A stretch of DNA of 64,000 nt from Calvatia gigantea (GCA_025093985.1 JACAAK010000002.1:3658001-3722000), one strand, 5' to 3'. Numbered from the stretch's first letter, positions 35,066 through 48,115 are shown. A program made the numbers and translations. The notes: generated by a model not told the origin, from the letters alone.

Positions 35066-37229
35066 ATGATGTCTCTTGTGGACTCGAGCTTAGGCCTATC
35101 TTCTGTGCTCACACGGCTATCGTGTATCCTTGGGTTAACATATTGTGCATGGAATTATATCAAGGCAAAGAGGTCACCGGTGCGTAGGCGGTCTTGTTTA
35201 GATGATGCGTTCGTTCAATGGTTATTTGTAGCTGAACGCTATCCCCACCGTCGGGTACTCAGGAATTCTGACTTCCTACATCACGGCATTTAAATACATG
35301 CACCATGGTGCGGAAATGTTACAAGAAGGATATGACCGAGTACGCAACCCTTTCACCTACTTCCCTCGTTCTCTCACTCACAGTTCTCAATGACCCTCGT
35401 TAGTACCCTGGCCAAGCGTTCAAGGTGGCGAACAATCTCGAAATGGGTGGTCGTTCTCAATGGAAGGCAACACATGGAAGATATTCGTAAAGCTCCAGAG
35501 GATGTAATATCATTCAGACGGGCAGTTGCAGAGGTAACCAGACAACCAAGTCAATTACTACTCCAACTTCTAACTGATGGTGTTCAAGTTGACACAAAAC
35601 AAATACACTCTGGGACGTCGTTTCGACGATGACCCATATCACATCGCGACCATCCGATCTCCCCTCACTCGCAACCTAGCCCACAGATTTGAAGATATCA
35701 TGGACGAAATCGTTGAATCCTTCAAGGACTACGTCCCTCTTACAGAAGGTGCTTGTGTGATTTCGGATCTCGGCTGAACTATGCTGACAAACCTAGATTG
35801 GACCCCTGTGGCTGCATATGACACCGTTATGCATATCGTGTGCCGCACTAGCAATAGATACTTCGTTGGACTTCCTCTCTGCAAGTTCCGGTCCCGTGCT
35901 TCCAATCTACATTACGTCCTGATGAGCTTTGCTATAAATAGGTCGAGACCCTGGCTATCGTTCCCTCAACGAAACCTTCACCCGAGATGTTTCAATAAGT
36001 GCGAGAATAATCAATCGTTTCCCGGATTTCCTCAAACCGTGATTATCTCCTTCTCTCCCAAGTACCAAATTGACTCAAGCTGTATCATATAGTCTAGTGG
36101 GCCAATACATGACAACTGTACCGGGGGCCGTGAAACGCGCTCTTAGCTATTTAGGACCAACGTTGGAGGAAAGGCTCGCGCAAGAAAAGGAACATGGGAA
36201 AGAATGGGCCGAGAGACCAGTATGTACCTCGATCTTTGAGCGAGACAGGTCCCTCCGTTCTGAAGCCCAATTTAGAATGACCTGATTACTTGGTTACTTG
36301 AGAAAACGACACAAGATTACCACCGTACCGTTCGTGACCTGGTCTCACGTATTTTAACTGTCAATTTCGGTGCCATCCATACCAGTTCAATGGTCCGTCT
36401 TTTCTACATTAGCTCTCTTGTGTCTAAGCTCACGAAGTTATACCTTGTTAGGCTCTTACGCATTCACTTTATGATCTGGCCATCCACCCAGAATATGTAG
36501 AAGATATGCGTAAAGAAGCAGAAGCCGTCATTGAAAGAGAAGGGTGGACGAAGGGTTCTATGCAGAAGTTGCGTAGGATTGATAGTTTCTTGAAAGAGTC
36601 CCAGAGACTAAACAGCCTCGGTGGCAGTGAGTTCGTCCTTGCTCAAGCTTACAGTAACTGACTGACTTACCTTTTCCCAAGTGCTCATGAATCGAAAAAC
36701 TCTCAAAGACTGGACACTCTCTGATGGTACACTTATTCCCGCTGGGACGTACTTCGGTATTGCAAGTGACGCGATGAACAAGGAAGAGGTAAGAGTTATC
36801 TCCCCATCGCAATACCTTGGTTATGAAACTGATGAAAATTTCCGTAACAGCGGTCATTCCCGGACGCGCACACTTTCAAAGGGTTTAGGTTCCTCGAATT
36901 GCGCGAAGGTGATGGCGAGCTCGACTCCATCAAGCACCAAATGGTCTTCATAAGTCCGAACCACGTCGTATTTGGCTACGGTCGTCATGCATGGTAAGTA
37001 GTCGATAGTCAATAGCACATGACGAACGCGCATTAAATTACCGCTCTTCTGCAGTCCTGGGCGATTTTTTGCCGTCAACGAGATCAAAGCGATGTTCGCC
37101 CATGTCCTGCTCAACTACGATGTCCAGTTGGAAGACGGGTCGATGGACCGTCCCGGAAACCGACACTTTGGACACTTGACGATGCCTAATATAGAGGCGA
37201 AGGTCATGTTCAGGAAGAGGCGTACTTGA
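35066..37229 (+). pseudogene. Cytochrome P450 monooxygenase, copy 1 (single-base insertion)
   Basis: Heme-thiolate oxygenase anchored in the ER by an N-terminal helix (VLTRLSCILGLTYCAWNYI). Same 12-exon layout as copy 2. Blocks: GYSGILTSYITAF, KWVVVLNGRQHMED, YTLGRR, ATIRSPLTRNL, DWTPVAAYDTVMHIVCRTSNR with a GC-AG intron after it, the ExxR helix motif in FLKESQRL, KTLKDWTLSDGTLIPAGT, and the heme-binding FGYGRHACPGR, ending VMFRKRRT. One extra A at about 35431 (GTGGCGAACAATC against copy 2 GTAGCAACAATT) throws the frame off between FKVA and TISKW. Everything else is open, so this is either a very young pseudogene or a sequencing error. Substrate unknown; similar fungal P450s are often annotated ent-kaurene-oxidase-like. 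Confidence 0.85.
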
Positions 37230-37988
37230 TAAGTTCAAAAACATGTATTTCTACTCCTTTCACCAACCTGTGTCCATCCGTTTCCTGTGAATGAAACGTG
37301 TGCCAGGAAGCCGGCCATCAATCGGTACCTGAGTTGTCGTATTTCGATGTCCGCGGTTGTAGAAGCCCTGGGGTTCCAGCATGTGAAAGCTTGGCCTCCT
37401 TCCACTAGCAAATTGCTCAAGCTTAGCGCTCAGTGGTAGATTTAGTGCAGTCTCGGTCACGTCGGACCAACTCCCTTCCTCTCGCGTCACCGATGTGTCA
37501 GGGCTGACCCCGCCTCCTGGCTCGCCCCAATTTTCTTAGTCACCCTCCGGTTTTAACAATCCAGGTACCGAACCCTCTTCTAGTCTTCCCCAAGAAACCC
37601 CTTCAAGAGTCACACTCCCTCATGCTGGACCATTCGATCCCCGACACTGTAATCGATAGCCAAACCTTCTCATCGGCTTGGGCGAGGAACTGCAAAACAA
37701 CACTGCCCTATCTGAGGTAGGATTTATCGAGTATTGTCAACGGTTCAGCCGCTTAGTTTTTTATCGGTAAAAGCTTGCCCTTATAAGGTGAAGCCCCGTG
37801 AATCGTTAACAACACGACTCGCGGTACTGATCGGATCTCGATCGACGGGTGAATATTATATTTAGGTGGGGAGTTGCAGCATTTGCGAGAACCACTCTGG
37901 GATCATAGTATGGAGTGACAGGAATGCCGTCCATTTCGATACCATATATATTCCGCATTCCAAGCCTACCACGTTTCCATCGCTTACC
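37230..37988. other. Spacer between the tandem P450 genes
   Basis: No gene. It presumably carries the 3' end of copy 1 and the promoter of copy 2. 'ATTATATTT' at about 37855-37863 is a possible TATA element, about 130 bp from the copy 2 start. Confidence 0.4.
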
Positions 37989-40135
37989 ATGGTGTCGCTC
38001 CTGGACCCGGGCTTAGAACTATCCTCTTCTCTCACACGTCTATCGTGTATCTTTGGTCTAATATATTGTACGTGGAGATATATTGAAGCAAAGAGATCAC
38101 CGGTATGTGGATAGTCTGTTTGCATGATGCGTTCGTTCATTGGCCATCTGTAGTTGAACGCTATTCCTACTATCGGTTGCTCAGGAGTTCTGACCTCCTA
38201 CATCACGGCATTCAAATTCAGACGCCATGGTGCGGAAATGTTACAAGAAGGATATGACCGAGTATGCCGTCCTCTTACCCCCCAATTTGTGGTCCTTACC
38301 GGTGTTGCTAGTACCCTTGCCAAGTATTCAAGGTAGCAACAATTTCAAAATGGGTGGTTGTGCTTAATGGAAAGCAACACATGGAAGACATTCGCAAGGC
38401 TCCCGAAGATGTGGTGTCCTTCAGTGAGGCCGTCGCGGAGGTACCCAAATGAACAAAGCCAATTGTTACAATGTTTTTTAACTGATAACATTGGAAGGTG
38501 GCACAAAGCCGATACACTCTGGGACGTCGTATCGATGACCGATATCACGTTGCGACCATACGATCGCCTCTCACTCGTAACCTGGCTTACAGATTTGAGG
38601 ATATCAGAGATGAAATTGTTGTATCCTTCAGGGATTATGTCCCTCTTACGGAAGGTACTCGCCAATACTCAAATACGGTATCTTGATGCTGACATTTTCA
38701 GACTGGACTCCCGTCGCCGCATATGACACTATGATGCATATTATGTGCCGCACTAGCAATCGATATTTCGTCGGACTTCCCCTCTGCAAGTTCCTCCATC
38801 ATGTTTCTAATCTACTTGATGTCCTGACACACCCCGCTATGAGTAGGTCGAGACCCTGGCTATTGCTCCCTCAACGAAAACTTCGCACAAGACGTTGCAA
38901 TAAGCGCAAGCATAGTCAACTGTTTCCCTGGTTTCCTCAAACCGTGAAAGTTCCTTTCTCTCTTCTGGGGAGCCCCTGTTGATTCGAGGTGTTTGATATA
39001 GTCTCGTGGGTCGATACATGACAACTGTATCAAAGTCCGTGAAACGTGCTCTTGAATATCTCGGACCAATGCTGGAGGAAAGGCTCGCGCAGGAAAAGCA
39101 ACACGGGGCCGACTGGGCTGAGAGACCGGTATGTACCTTATTTCTTGAGAGACAGATCTTCCGTTCTGAAGCCCAACCTAGAATGACCTTATTACTTGGT
39201 TACTTGGGACCGCAACGCAAGAGTACCACCGCACTGCCGGTGACCTGGCCTTACGTGTTTTGGCTGTCAACTTCGCGGCCATCCATACCAGTAATATGGT
39301 TTGTTCTTCTCTTGCATTTGTTACCGGAAGTCGAGCTCAGACAAGCCCGCGTTTACGTTTAGACGCTTACGCATGCGCTTTATGATCTGGCCGTCCACCC
39401 GGAATACGTGGAAGATATGCGTAAAGAAGCTGAAGTTATCATGGCCGAAGAAGGATGGACGAAGGGTGCTATACAGAAGTTGCGCAAGATTGATAGTTTC
39501 CTAAAGGAATCTCAGAGACTAAACAGTGGCGCGGGCCGTGAGTCTATTCTTATTTAAGCTGACAATAAATGACTTACTGATCTTCTCCGAGTACTCGTAA
39601 CTCGAAAGACTCTCAAGGACTGGACACTCTCTGATGGTACACTCATTCCTGCCGGGACGTTCTTCGGCGTTGCCAATGATGCAATGAACAAGGAAGAGGT
39701 AGCTATATTTTTTTCTGCTTTGGTTTGAAGCGCTGATAAAATTCCAACAGATGACATTTCCGGACGCGCGCACTTTCAAAGGGTTCAGATTCGCTGAATT
39801 GCGCGAAGGCGATGGCGAGCTCGATTCCATCAAGCACCAGATGGTCTCCATAACCCCGGACCACGCAGTATTCGGCTACGGTCGCCACGCATGGTGAGTA
39901 GTCGTGATAGTCGATAGCACATCAGCTAGCACATGCATATTGAATACTGCTCTTCGACAGTCCTGGGCGAGTTTTCGCCATCAACGAGATCAAAGCGATG
40001 TTCGCACACATCCTCCTCAACTATGATGTTCAGTTGGAAAACGGATCGATGGACCGTCCTGAGAACTTCCACTTTGGACAGTTAATGACGCCTAATTTGA
40101 AGACAAAAGTTATGTTTAGGAAGAGGCGTACTTGA
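37989..40135 (+). CDS. Cytochrome P450 monooxygenase, copy 2 (intact)
   Basis: Intact paralogue of copy 1: 12 exons (37989-38102, 38154-38261, 38312-38440, 38498-38654, 38702-38785, 38847-38943, 39002-39128, 39182-39298, 39363-39537, 39592-39698, 39751-39893, 39961-40135), 510 residues in continuous phase. An N-terminal membrane helix (LTRLSCIFGLIYCTWRYI), the ExxR motif in FLKESQRL, the TLSDGTLIPAGTFFG region and the heme loop FGYGRHACPGR, whose Cys codon is split by the last intron. The intron after exon 5 has a GC donor (TCT|GCAAGT) as in copy 1. Likely an ER-bound oxidase of secondary metabolism or xenobiotics; no biosynthetic partner genes are adjacent, so a pathway cannot be assigned. 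Confidence 0.9.
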
Positions 40136-43050
40136 TAAGTTCATATTGCTTTTTGATTGTCCGGTATGTAGGACAGTGTTATGTGCATTAATTACAGAGA
40201 GTTAGTAGAAGGCTCAGAAGGGCATGCCTTATCTTCAGCCCTCTCAACTTATGTGTTCAGACGGTTATTCGAGTTTTGAACGCATCGTTGGTGACGAACG
40301 AGAGTTGTTAGAGTGATTGCTCGCTTGCTGATCGCCCCACTGCAACTTTGCTCGTCTGTTTGGAATATAGTGTGTTACGAGAATTCAAGAAAATGTTGAC
40401 ACCGGGTCAACTCGTCTCCGAGCCTCGCGTTAACCTCCATAGGATATAATAATCACACTGACCGAACCGAAATTTGGAAGGTATGCGCTGCTTTTGTCGT
40501 AATTCTTCCGAAAAAAAACAAAGTTACAAGTTTCATTCTCCCCTTGGGTCGCCATAACTCATAGTATACTCATATATGCACTCAAATTAAGTTGACACCA
40601 ACGTCATCCGCGCCGGTCTCGATGTAGGTGGTCGTCACTGTAAACATACCACTTACACTCAGACTTCGCCGATGGAGAACTTCTTTGATGCCGCCCTAAC
40701 GTTTCGCAATGTGATTCTTTCATGAAACCCTACGGTGACGATTGGGGTGATTACTCGCAGTCTGTAGGCTGTGGTCGGGCCATTGCACCCCCAGCGCTTG
40801 ATGGGAGGTGACGTCATGAGCGGGGTGGTGCTGTCAAGACCAGCTGGGATCCTTTAATTAAAACTCAGCGAGAGCATGAAACGATAAAACGATCTTCTCC
40901 TCTCTTAATTGCACCGTGCAGACTTATGTGTCGAGGGTGTTTACCATCCATGTCACCTCGTGGTTCGCTTCTCGACCTTGTGCACTCACGTAGCTTAATG
41001 TTGACATGTCAATTAGCAGGATAGGAGTCACTAGTCAAGAGCTACCCGCGATGTGGCATGTTGTGCGAGGTAGGGACTCGGAAAGACCGCATGCAGCTAT
41101 ACTAGTTGTTCCTTGAGTAGGAAAGTATCGGTTTACGACCGATCGGCGACGACCGGCTACGACGACGACCGGCAGTAATTTACTCAGCTTGAACCTCTCA
41201 ATTTTCTATGGGACGAGTACCCGTAGGTACTGTGGAACATGATGCTGCCCTCAAAGTCACCCAATTTCAGTTTGATCTCAACGGGGATAACCCCCTTTCG
41301 TGTCTCGCAGGATCCTTCATCTCTACAGTTCGTTATGATCAAAACATAGCCCCCAGCCCCGCCAGCTCTCCGGTAAATATGTTCTCTCACGAAGCCCGAG
41401 ACCGGGAGCTCGAGAAAAGGGTCTTTACGGGCACTGAGCAGGCGATGATGATGAGCTAAACCTTGCTCATTGATATTGAGTATCGAATTGCCATTTCATT
41501 GACTCACGTCACTGAGCCAGAGCCAATCTAACCGGGCATGCATACGTCACAGACTTCGACGTAAGCGCCATCCATCATATCAGGATAAGTATGATGACCC
41601 TCCTTGTTGATCTCGAGCACCCTAATTGTCACCCTCCCGGGTGTTCGTAGCGCACTGGCGAAGTGATCCGGAGTACTTCCGACTGTCTTCTTTACGCCGC
41701 CCGTGTACTTACCTGCTATGAGGATATCGTTTACCGCCGCTACGGCTCTGGAGTATCAATCGAGAATTTTACCGAGAGAGGATGTTCATCAAGATCCGTT
41801 AAGGTCGTCGTTCATCCATCCATCATTTGTTGTTTCTATTCCTGTTCTAATACGTCCTTCCCTTCCTCGGAATAGCTTAAAGAAACTTATTTTTGTGTGT
41901 GATCTTTGTAATCCTTCCATCAATTTATGCCAGATAGGTGTCAGCAGACCTTCGCTGACTTGGACATTGTGCCATGGTTGGTTCCCTGAAGTTTATTTCG
42001 TCAGGTTACTCCGCGTCACCAGACCTTTTCAACTGGAAGTTATCTGTTCAGTGTCATAAGTATTACACCTCCTCACAGAAGGTAGGAATATCCCATCATT
42101 TGAAATCTCCACCGCAACATATGCCTGAAGTGTAGGCGCGTGTGTATTCTCGATATCGATATTAGTAACCCCTTCTGTCCCAGCTTACTAAGGTATACGT
42201 TAGTAGCACCACACTATCCTTCAAGGAGCTAGCCTAGGAGAAACGTGTACATAGCAGCTATTGGAAAAGGAGCACCGAGTACATGAATGACGAAATTCGT
42301 CGAATACTGGCTGTACTATAAAAGATGGGGGGTACATAGGGTGTCCCAAAGCTGAAACATGGATCACACAGTAAAGTGGCAAGGTGATCAATCCCCACGT
42401 TCATCGCGGCGCTCGATGATTGAGAACCGAAACGTCGGCTCCGCCCTGTCCGGCAACACGTTGTCGTCCGACGGTCATGGATGATAGTAGTGACGACAAG
42501 AATTTGTACAAATCCCTGCTCATTACATGTACAAAGGATCAAAATCGGGGTTTTACGAGGAGGGGAGGAGCAGGGAAGGGATATGGTCGGACTCGGGTGG
42601 CTGGTTGGAAACTTTCCTTTTTCAATGATTGCTGTTCCGGGAATTTGGAAGGTGCCATTAAGGGGGATGTTTATGTGTAGGAACGGTCTAGAACAGAATT
42701 GGAGGCGATTGTCAATAATCATATAATCATAGCCCCCAGAGAGTAGCATGAGAACGAATGATGGAGGAACCTTTGAAAGGGACTTGGCGTGTCTCTTGTA
42801 GAGAGGAGATACTCCTAGCTACTAACAGGACTGTCTGTCTGTCTGGTGCTTAGTAACTAACAATTACATAGCAGACCACAGCTGTGGGGTTGTAGCGCTT
42901 GTGGGGGGCGAAAGTAGGAGGAACTGGAACGAGTCTCGGTGCGGCGATCGCCTTTTAGAAATGCGTCATGATGTGCTGACGTAAGAGTCAGAAGTGCCAG
43001 TATATGTATATGAGGTTGTTCTCAGAACTCGAAGTGTAAATCTGGTCCCA
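40136..43050. other. 2.9-kb region without recognisable genes
   Basis: Follows the P450 pair. Several open frames of 60-160 codons overlap on opposite strands (for example around 42258-42749) but carry no family motif, start context or exon links. A short run of CGAC/GACCGG-type repeats occurs at 41135-41175. No transposon end was recognised. Confidence 0.45.
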
Positions 43051-44520
43051 ATGCAGCTCTATCTCGTCCAAAACGACCCTCTCGACACCCTGCTAGTCTC
43101 TGCAGACGGTGAACCCCTCTACTCCATACACACATCGGCAAGTCCCTCTTCCTCCGCAGACACCTCTCCTCTTTCCCCCTCATCGGGCCATTCAGCTTCA
43201 TCCTCCACTGGCTTTCCTTGTGTGTCGGACGTGACCTCGGTCTCCTCGGCGTCTTCACACCCTTCCTCGCCCTCGTCATTTAAGCCCGTCAGACCTCCAC
43301 TAACCCGTCACGTTCGCCGGATTTCCTCAAAATGTGCCGTCGCTATCTCCACAAAAACACCGCCAGCCCCCGGCGAACACTGATCCCACCAGTCCCATAA
43401 GCAGAACCCACTCCAATCCCCACCCATATGACCACAGCCAGTATCCAGACCCATCTTCTCCCCAGCCTTCTCCTGCACTTCCTCCCGCATTTCTTTCTGG
43501 GCATGTGCACAGACCATCCCTCATCTCCCCGTCTGCTGGCCCTAGTTCTTCCCCCAGTCCTGTCACACTTATTAAGCGCCTCGAGCGTTACAATTTCAGC
43601 CGAGGAAATGTTGAGACTGAGATAGGCAGGATCGATTATCGCGACGACGACACTGAGTCTGGCACACGGGTTCTGCTCTGTAACACAGGAACGGAGCTTT
43701 ACGCGCCGGCTGCCCCTAAACCTAAAAGGCAGACTCGCACACCCAGTCCTCCTCCCCCCTCTTCTTCCTCCACAGCAGCAGCGCCGGAATCACAATCTCT
43801 GTCACGGAGGAACGACTCGGGTACTGCGCTTGATGCCTTCCGTGATTTTTGCCTCGAATCACAGAGGCGGAAGGCTAACACGCTGCTCCCTTCACCGGCA
43901 CCGGCGCCCCCAGTTGATGAATTCCGTGATAATGACCAAGAGGAATTCATTCCGGACCCGTGCGTACCCCTTAATCCATTCACCCCCCCCCCCATCCCCC
44001 ACTAACCTAACTCAATTGTTTTGGTAGGACATGGACGCTAAAAGACCCTGCTGACCGCCCATTTAAATGGCTGTCCTTAGCCTCATGTCCGGTACTCATC
44101 CACGATACCCAACCAACACCCACCCCAGTGGCGCGTTATCGCCCGGCAAAACTCGGCATCGTATCTCGAAGTCGTCGCGGGTTCTTGGAAATCTTACCTG
44201 CAGGATTGGATATGGAAGATTGGATCGTTGTCACGTTCGTGGCGTATTTTCGTATGAAATTGGGTGAGGATGCGTGTAGGAGCCGCGGACGACTGTGTGA
44301 TCGTGATTATCATGGTCATGTTGTCCAGCAGGCTTCATCGGTATCGTCTATGGTTCCGGATAGGAGTGCGCAGTCTGTATCTGTGCCCGGAACGCCTTCT
44401 ATGCTACGGCCACGGCACTATTCTCCTCACGGACTTCCACCCCCGCCTCCACCTCTAGCTTATCTCGGTGCGTTGAGAAGGAAAGGCAAAAACTATGATA
44501 CTCCTCGACCAAACTGGTAG
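43051..44520 (+). CDS. DUF6593-like protein with long Ser/Pro-rich insert
   Basis: Begins like DUF6593 proteins (MQLYLVQNDPLDTLLVSADG, then EPLYSIHT) and ends like them (PVARYRPAKLG, GFLEILPAGLDMEDWIVVTFVAYF), with RVLLCNTG and WTLKDPADRPFKWL in between. A large low-complexity Ser/Pro insert separates the halves. An intron with donor GTGCGT lies after FIPDP and joins TWTLKD in phase. Near 43366 the reading changes from KTPPAPGEH to PPANTDPTS. This is either one missing base in a CCCCC run or an 80-nt intron with a GTCAGA donor that would join SSFKP to PPANTD. No signal peptide. Function of the family is unknown. Confidence 0.68.
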
Positions 44521-45139
44521 TCGAAGTTGTCCTTTGTTTTTTTTTGTTTTTGTTTTTTTTGCGTCCCACAGGCTGTTTTCCTTCCCCCCCCCCTCATGAT
44601 TATGTACCCGAACCTTCATGACTTTCATAGACTCACATCATCACACACAAGACTTTACCACTACACGCATCTATATCTGTATTATTGTATGTATAGCCAT
44701 CTGTGGTCCTGGTTGCATTGTCACAACATCTTGTCTTGGCAGCATGCGCATCTCGTTTACTCTACTTTGTTTGTATATTAATATCAGTATTTAGATGATT
44801 GGTTTCCTGGCTCTTAAAACGTTGTTTGTCGGACTTTGCGTGAACAACTTGTAGATGCGGAGAGGAATAAGCGCGCAAAGGAAAAGATGTTGATGAGCCA
44901 TTCGGCACAAATGACCTCTCAAGACGAAATGTCTCACTCCTCAAACGATACTGATCAATCAAAATGTGCTACCCCCACCCTGCCATCGGGCGATGAGGGT
45001 TAACGTATACCGTACCCGGTTCCCCGAGCACTCATTGATAAGGATATTGCAACGGCCTTTGACCCCCAGCGGCAGATCCTTACGTACCTCTGGGCGTCTT
45101 TATTATCTCAATTACTTATAGCAACGTATTGAAAGGCTG
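44521..45139. other. 3' flank with T-rich tracts, no gene
   Basis: Long T and C homopolymers (44530-44560 and 44582-44594) follow the DUF6593-like gene. No gene seen. Confidence 0.4.
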
Positions 45140-46103
45140 TTACACTCTCGCGTTCCTTCTCTGGGATTCTGTAATGAGAATTTTTCCCTGTTGTGCGTGT
45201 TGAATTGCTGTTGGCTCTGCCACCCACTTATCCAGCTCAACCTCAGGATGAGCGAGAACGCCGTGTGCTCTGATCCCAGATTCGTGTGTCAAGTACTCCA
45301 TCTTGAACAACAGAAACGACATAATTTTATCTTTGAAAATACATACTCACAAACCCCTCAACGTTCAATCCAGCATCCGTAATATAGCCTCCCAGAACCT
45401 GATCTGTTCCCGACCCTTCCTCTTCAGTACTTCCTTCAGTTCCGCCCATTTTTCCGGTGTTAAAGGTTCCGATCCACCATGGCCTCTGACTGCACTGGCG
45501 GAACTGGGGGTTTGTTGGTGGAATCGGTTCGACAACCGTCTCGTTGGGCGGCCTTCATTGTTTTGGGGGTGTAGCGGTGTGACTGGGTGGTTAGTTTGAA
45601 GCCTCAGTCGTAGTCTGAGGAGTATTGTTCATAGTTGAAGCAGCAAAAGCGGCCAATGACTCAGGGAGGATATCCCTGAGGATAGTCTCCAGTGACGGAT
45701 CCATGTCTTGTTCTTCATCGTCGTCAACGTCCAGGGATGAAGTTGAAGAACTAGAAGCTGGTTCGTGGGTATAATCCAAGGCGTGTCTGTAGAATGTTTG
45801 TTGGTTGTTTTAAACAGGATACAGGCAAGTAGAGCGGACCCTGAGTTTCGATGAGCGCGGCGGTTCGCCGAGACCACTCTTGCCATGGGGTCGGTATTGA
45901 ACATGTCGCCCGAATACATTCCATCGTTACTTGGCAGATTGGCTTCGTCCTCTTCAAGGGTGAGGTCGATGATTTCCGCATCTACAGGTTCGCTGCGTGA
46001 ACAAATTAGTCCGGGCAATGCTTATAGCAGTCATCTGCTGGGATTCTTACCTCTTCAGTACTTTAGTCTTGGCCTGAGGGCGTCGAGTAGTTTTCGCTTT
46101 CAT
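45140..46103 (-). CDS. Small unknown protein with SUMO-interacting motif
   Basis: Starts at 46103 (MKAKTTRRPQAKTKVLK, basic), splices with GTAAGA/CAG to SEPVDAEIIDLTLEEDEAN, and by a second intron to HALDYTHEPASSSSTSSLDV with an acidic run (DDDEEQDMD) and SLETILRDILPESLAAF. EIIDLTLEED is a textbook SUMO-interacting motif (hydrophobic core flanked by acids). The first frame stops at 45591. Further downstream coding-like pieces continue on the same strand (PLTPEKWAELKEVLK, then GYITDAGLNVEGF spliced to MEYLTHESGIRAHG and HPEVELDKWV), but they lie in shifted frames, so whether this is one disrupted gene or two is unclear. I do not recognise the family. Confidence 0.5.
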
Positions 46104-46843
46104 GGTGAAGTGGGAGAGGGCAGCTTACACGTTTACCAACGGTAGAGGTGATACTGGGTTTCTTTCCTTTTTTTCGGGATGTAGTTCTTCCTGTGGTAAT
46201 GGATACTGATAAGCTCAAACTCAAATCACTTGGCGACAACGTCATACGCTATTTCGTGTTTTTTTTAGAGAATCTGGGAATGAGTAGCCAGGCTGGAGGC
46301 GATGCCTTCGGAGAGGAGGTATAGTAACATCAGTCCTTGGAGATCCACGACGGCCATCATACTTTTCTATTGCTCGAGGAAAACAAGAACACTAAGTATA
46401 TCCCACACCGCCACAATGATTGAGCTTCGATTTTGGGGCGTTCGTTCCCCACCAGTGATTGACCCAATATATGCTTGTGCAACTTCGGAACCGGGGGTAC
46501 CTCCATACTCGTCACCAACAGGAGCGCCGCAAGGGCGCGTTGGCGTCTCAGAACATACCCATATGGGTCTACAGATACTTATTGGTAACCCTGGTACCTT
46601 TTGTCTTTTTTTGTTACTTGATCGACAAGAAAAGAAAGGCTATCCGAGAGAATTATATTTTTAAGCAGGGCTGTGCATACTTACACTGTGGCCTCATTAT
46701 TTACCCTCCGCGCCACAATGGAAGATAAATTGGATATATAACTCACCCGTTATGGTGCAATCGAGCTTGAAAATACCCCCTGCCGCGTTCTCAGTGGCGA
46801 GGATATCCGTTTCTCCTCCTCCCTTGATCTTCTCGCTGGCACG
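46104..46843. other. Intergenic, no gene seen
   Basis: Between the SIM-bearing gene and the next DUF6593 gene (divergent). Short frames only. Confidence 0.4.
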
Positions 46844-47620
46844 ATGCATCTCTATCTCTCCTCCGCTTCTGCTCTCAATAGCATATATTTTACGGGGACA
46901 GGACACCCAGTCTTCAAAGTTGAAACGCCACATGTGTCCCTGGGAGAAACTCGAAGGACGATCATCTGGCACGCAGTCGATACCGTCGATGGTGTATGGC
47001 TTGGAGATGAAGAGAAGCCCTCTTACGAAGATCTGAGGGAAACCCTATCTACCTTTACCCGAACTCAGGAACCCTCACCAAACTCCATATCTCCTGAGTC
47101 TGGATTATCTTTCGAGGGACACTTTGCCCATTTGGCGCATATTGAGTATGCCACATTGAAATCTTCACGGATTCTCTACGCTGGTCGGGAGATGCGAGCC
47201 AACAAGGTGTTCAAAACCAAAGGGTGGTCGTGGTACAGTCTCTCAGGGTGCGTTGCCTCATTATCTTGGCCAGAGTTCGTGCTGTGATCTTAGGGGTCTT
47301 TCCTTTTCTATGTAGAAACAAGGTCTTTCGTGCGTCGGATGGATGCGAGTACCGTTGGGTCGTTGGTGCAAAATGCCAGATGGTGCGTTGTTAGAAGCTA
47401 GTCGTGGGCTTCGCGAACCCCCCCTCTGAACGGCAATGTATAGCTCGTTACCAATGACAACTCCAAGACAGTGGTTGCTCGGTTTCATTATCCCAAATAT
47501 AGTTTCGTGATGAAGCGAGGTACACGACAGCCTTACTTGGAGATCTACCAGGAGGGAGAACATATTCTGAATGATATCCTTATCACCTTCGTATACTCCC
47601 GTAACACCGTAGAAAACTAG
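46844..47620 (+). CDS. DUF6593 domain protein (intact)
   Basis: A 215-residue member of the Agaricomycete DUF6593 family, function unknown. Exons are 46844-47247, 47316-47382 and 47444-47620, in continuous phase. Family blocks: MHLYLSS, PVFKVETP, RRTIIWHAV, FAHLAHIEYATLKSSRILYAG, KVFRASDGCEYRWVVGAK, LVTNDNSKTVVARFHYP, LEIYQEGEHILNDILITFVYS. The same three-exon plan, with a 67-nt middle exon, is found in the paralogues at 49596 and 59833. No signal peptide or membrane helix. It is the most diverged of the array. Confidence 0.85.
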
Positions 47621-48073
47621 ATAATAATTACTAAGGGACTAACGGCTTTTTTTTTTTGGGCAACGTCCGCAAATTTTATCTAGACGTAGACTTTTACGGG
47701 ATACTTCTCTTCGTCGCTTGTTGTATTGGTTTTGTACATTATGCCCAAAGACGCAGGACCCTTCCTAATTACAAATTTCCATTTAGGTGGAATGATGATA
47801 TATGATGGAGTCCAAAGACTGGGGCGCTTGGAGACTGGATGCTACGAGGGAGGTGAACCATTACAACTACACAACAACACAAATGGGGGTTACGAAACGC
47901 AGCAGCAGGTGATCATCTACTGCACCTGTGTTTGTGTCCTGCCTGAGGAACTGTCATCTGAGGTTTTTTCAAATCCGTAAAAGGACTGATGATGATCAAC
48001 CAATTTCCTGAAGGACCTTGCTTGGCGTTGGCTGCCGGCAGGATTGCACAACAAATGTAGAGCAAGGATGCAT

Positions 48074-48080
48074 TATAAAA
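48074..48080 (+). promoter_or_regulatory. TATA box of DUF6593 paralogue at 48116
   Basis: TATAAAA lies 42 bp before the ATG, inside a block (about 48020-48085: 'ggcaggattgca', 'gtagagcaaggatgcat') conserved upstream of the paralogues at 49596 and 59833. The leader would be only about 10-15 nt. Confidence 0.65.
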
Positions 48081-48115
48081 CGCCTCTAATTGATTGGAGG
48101 AACAAACCCAAAGCA

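Noticed and set aside
41135..41175. CGACC-type short repeats as a CRISPR-like or satellite array
   Set aside because: Units are irregular, total length is only about 40 bp and spacers are absent; CRISPR is not expected in a fungus.
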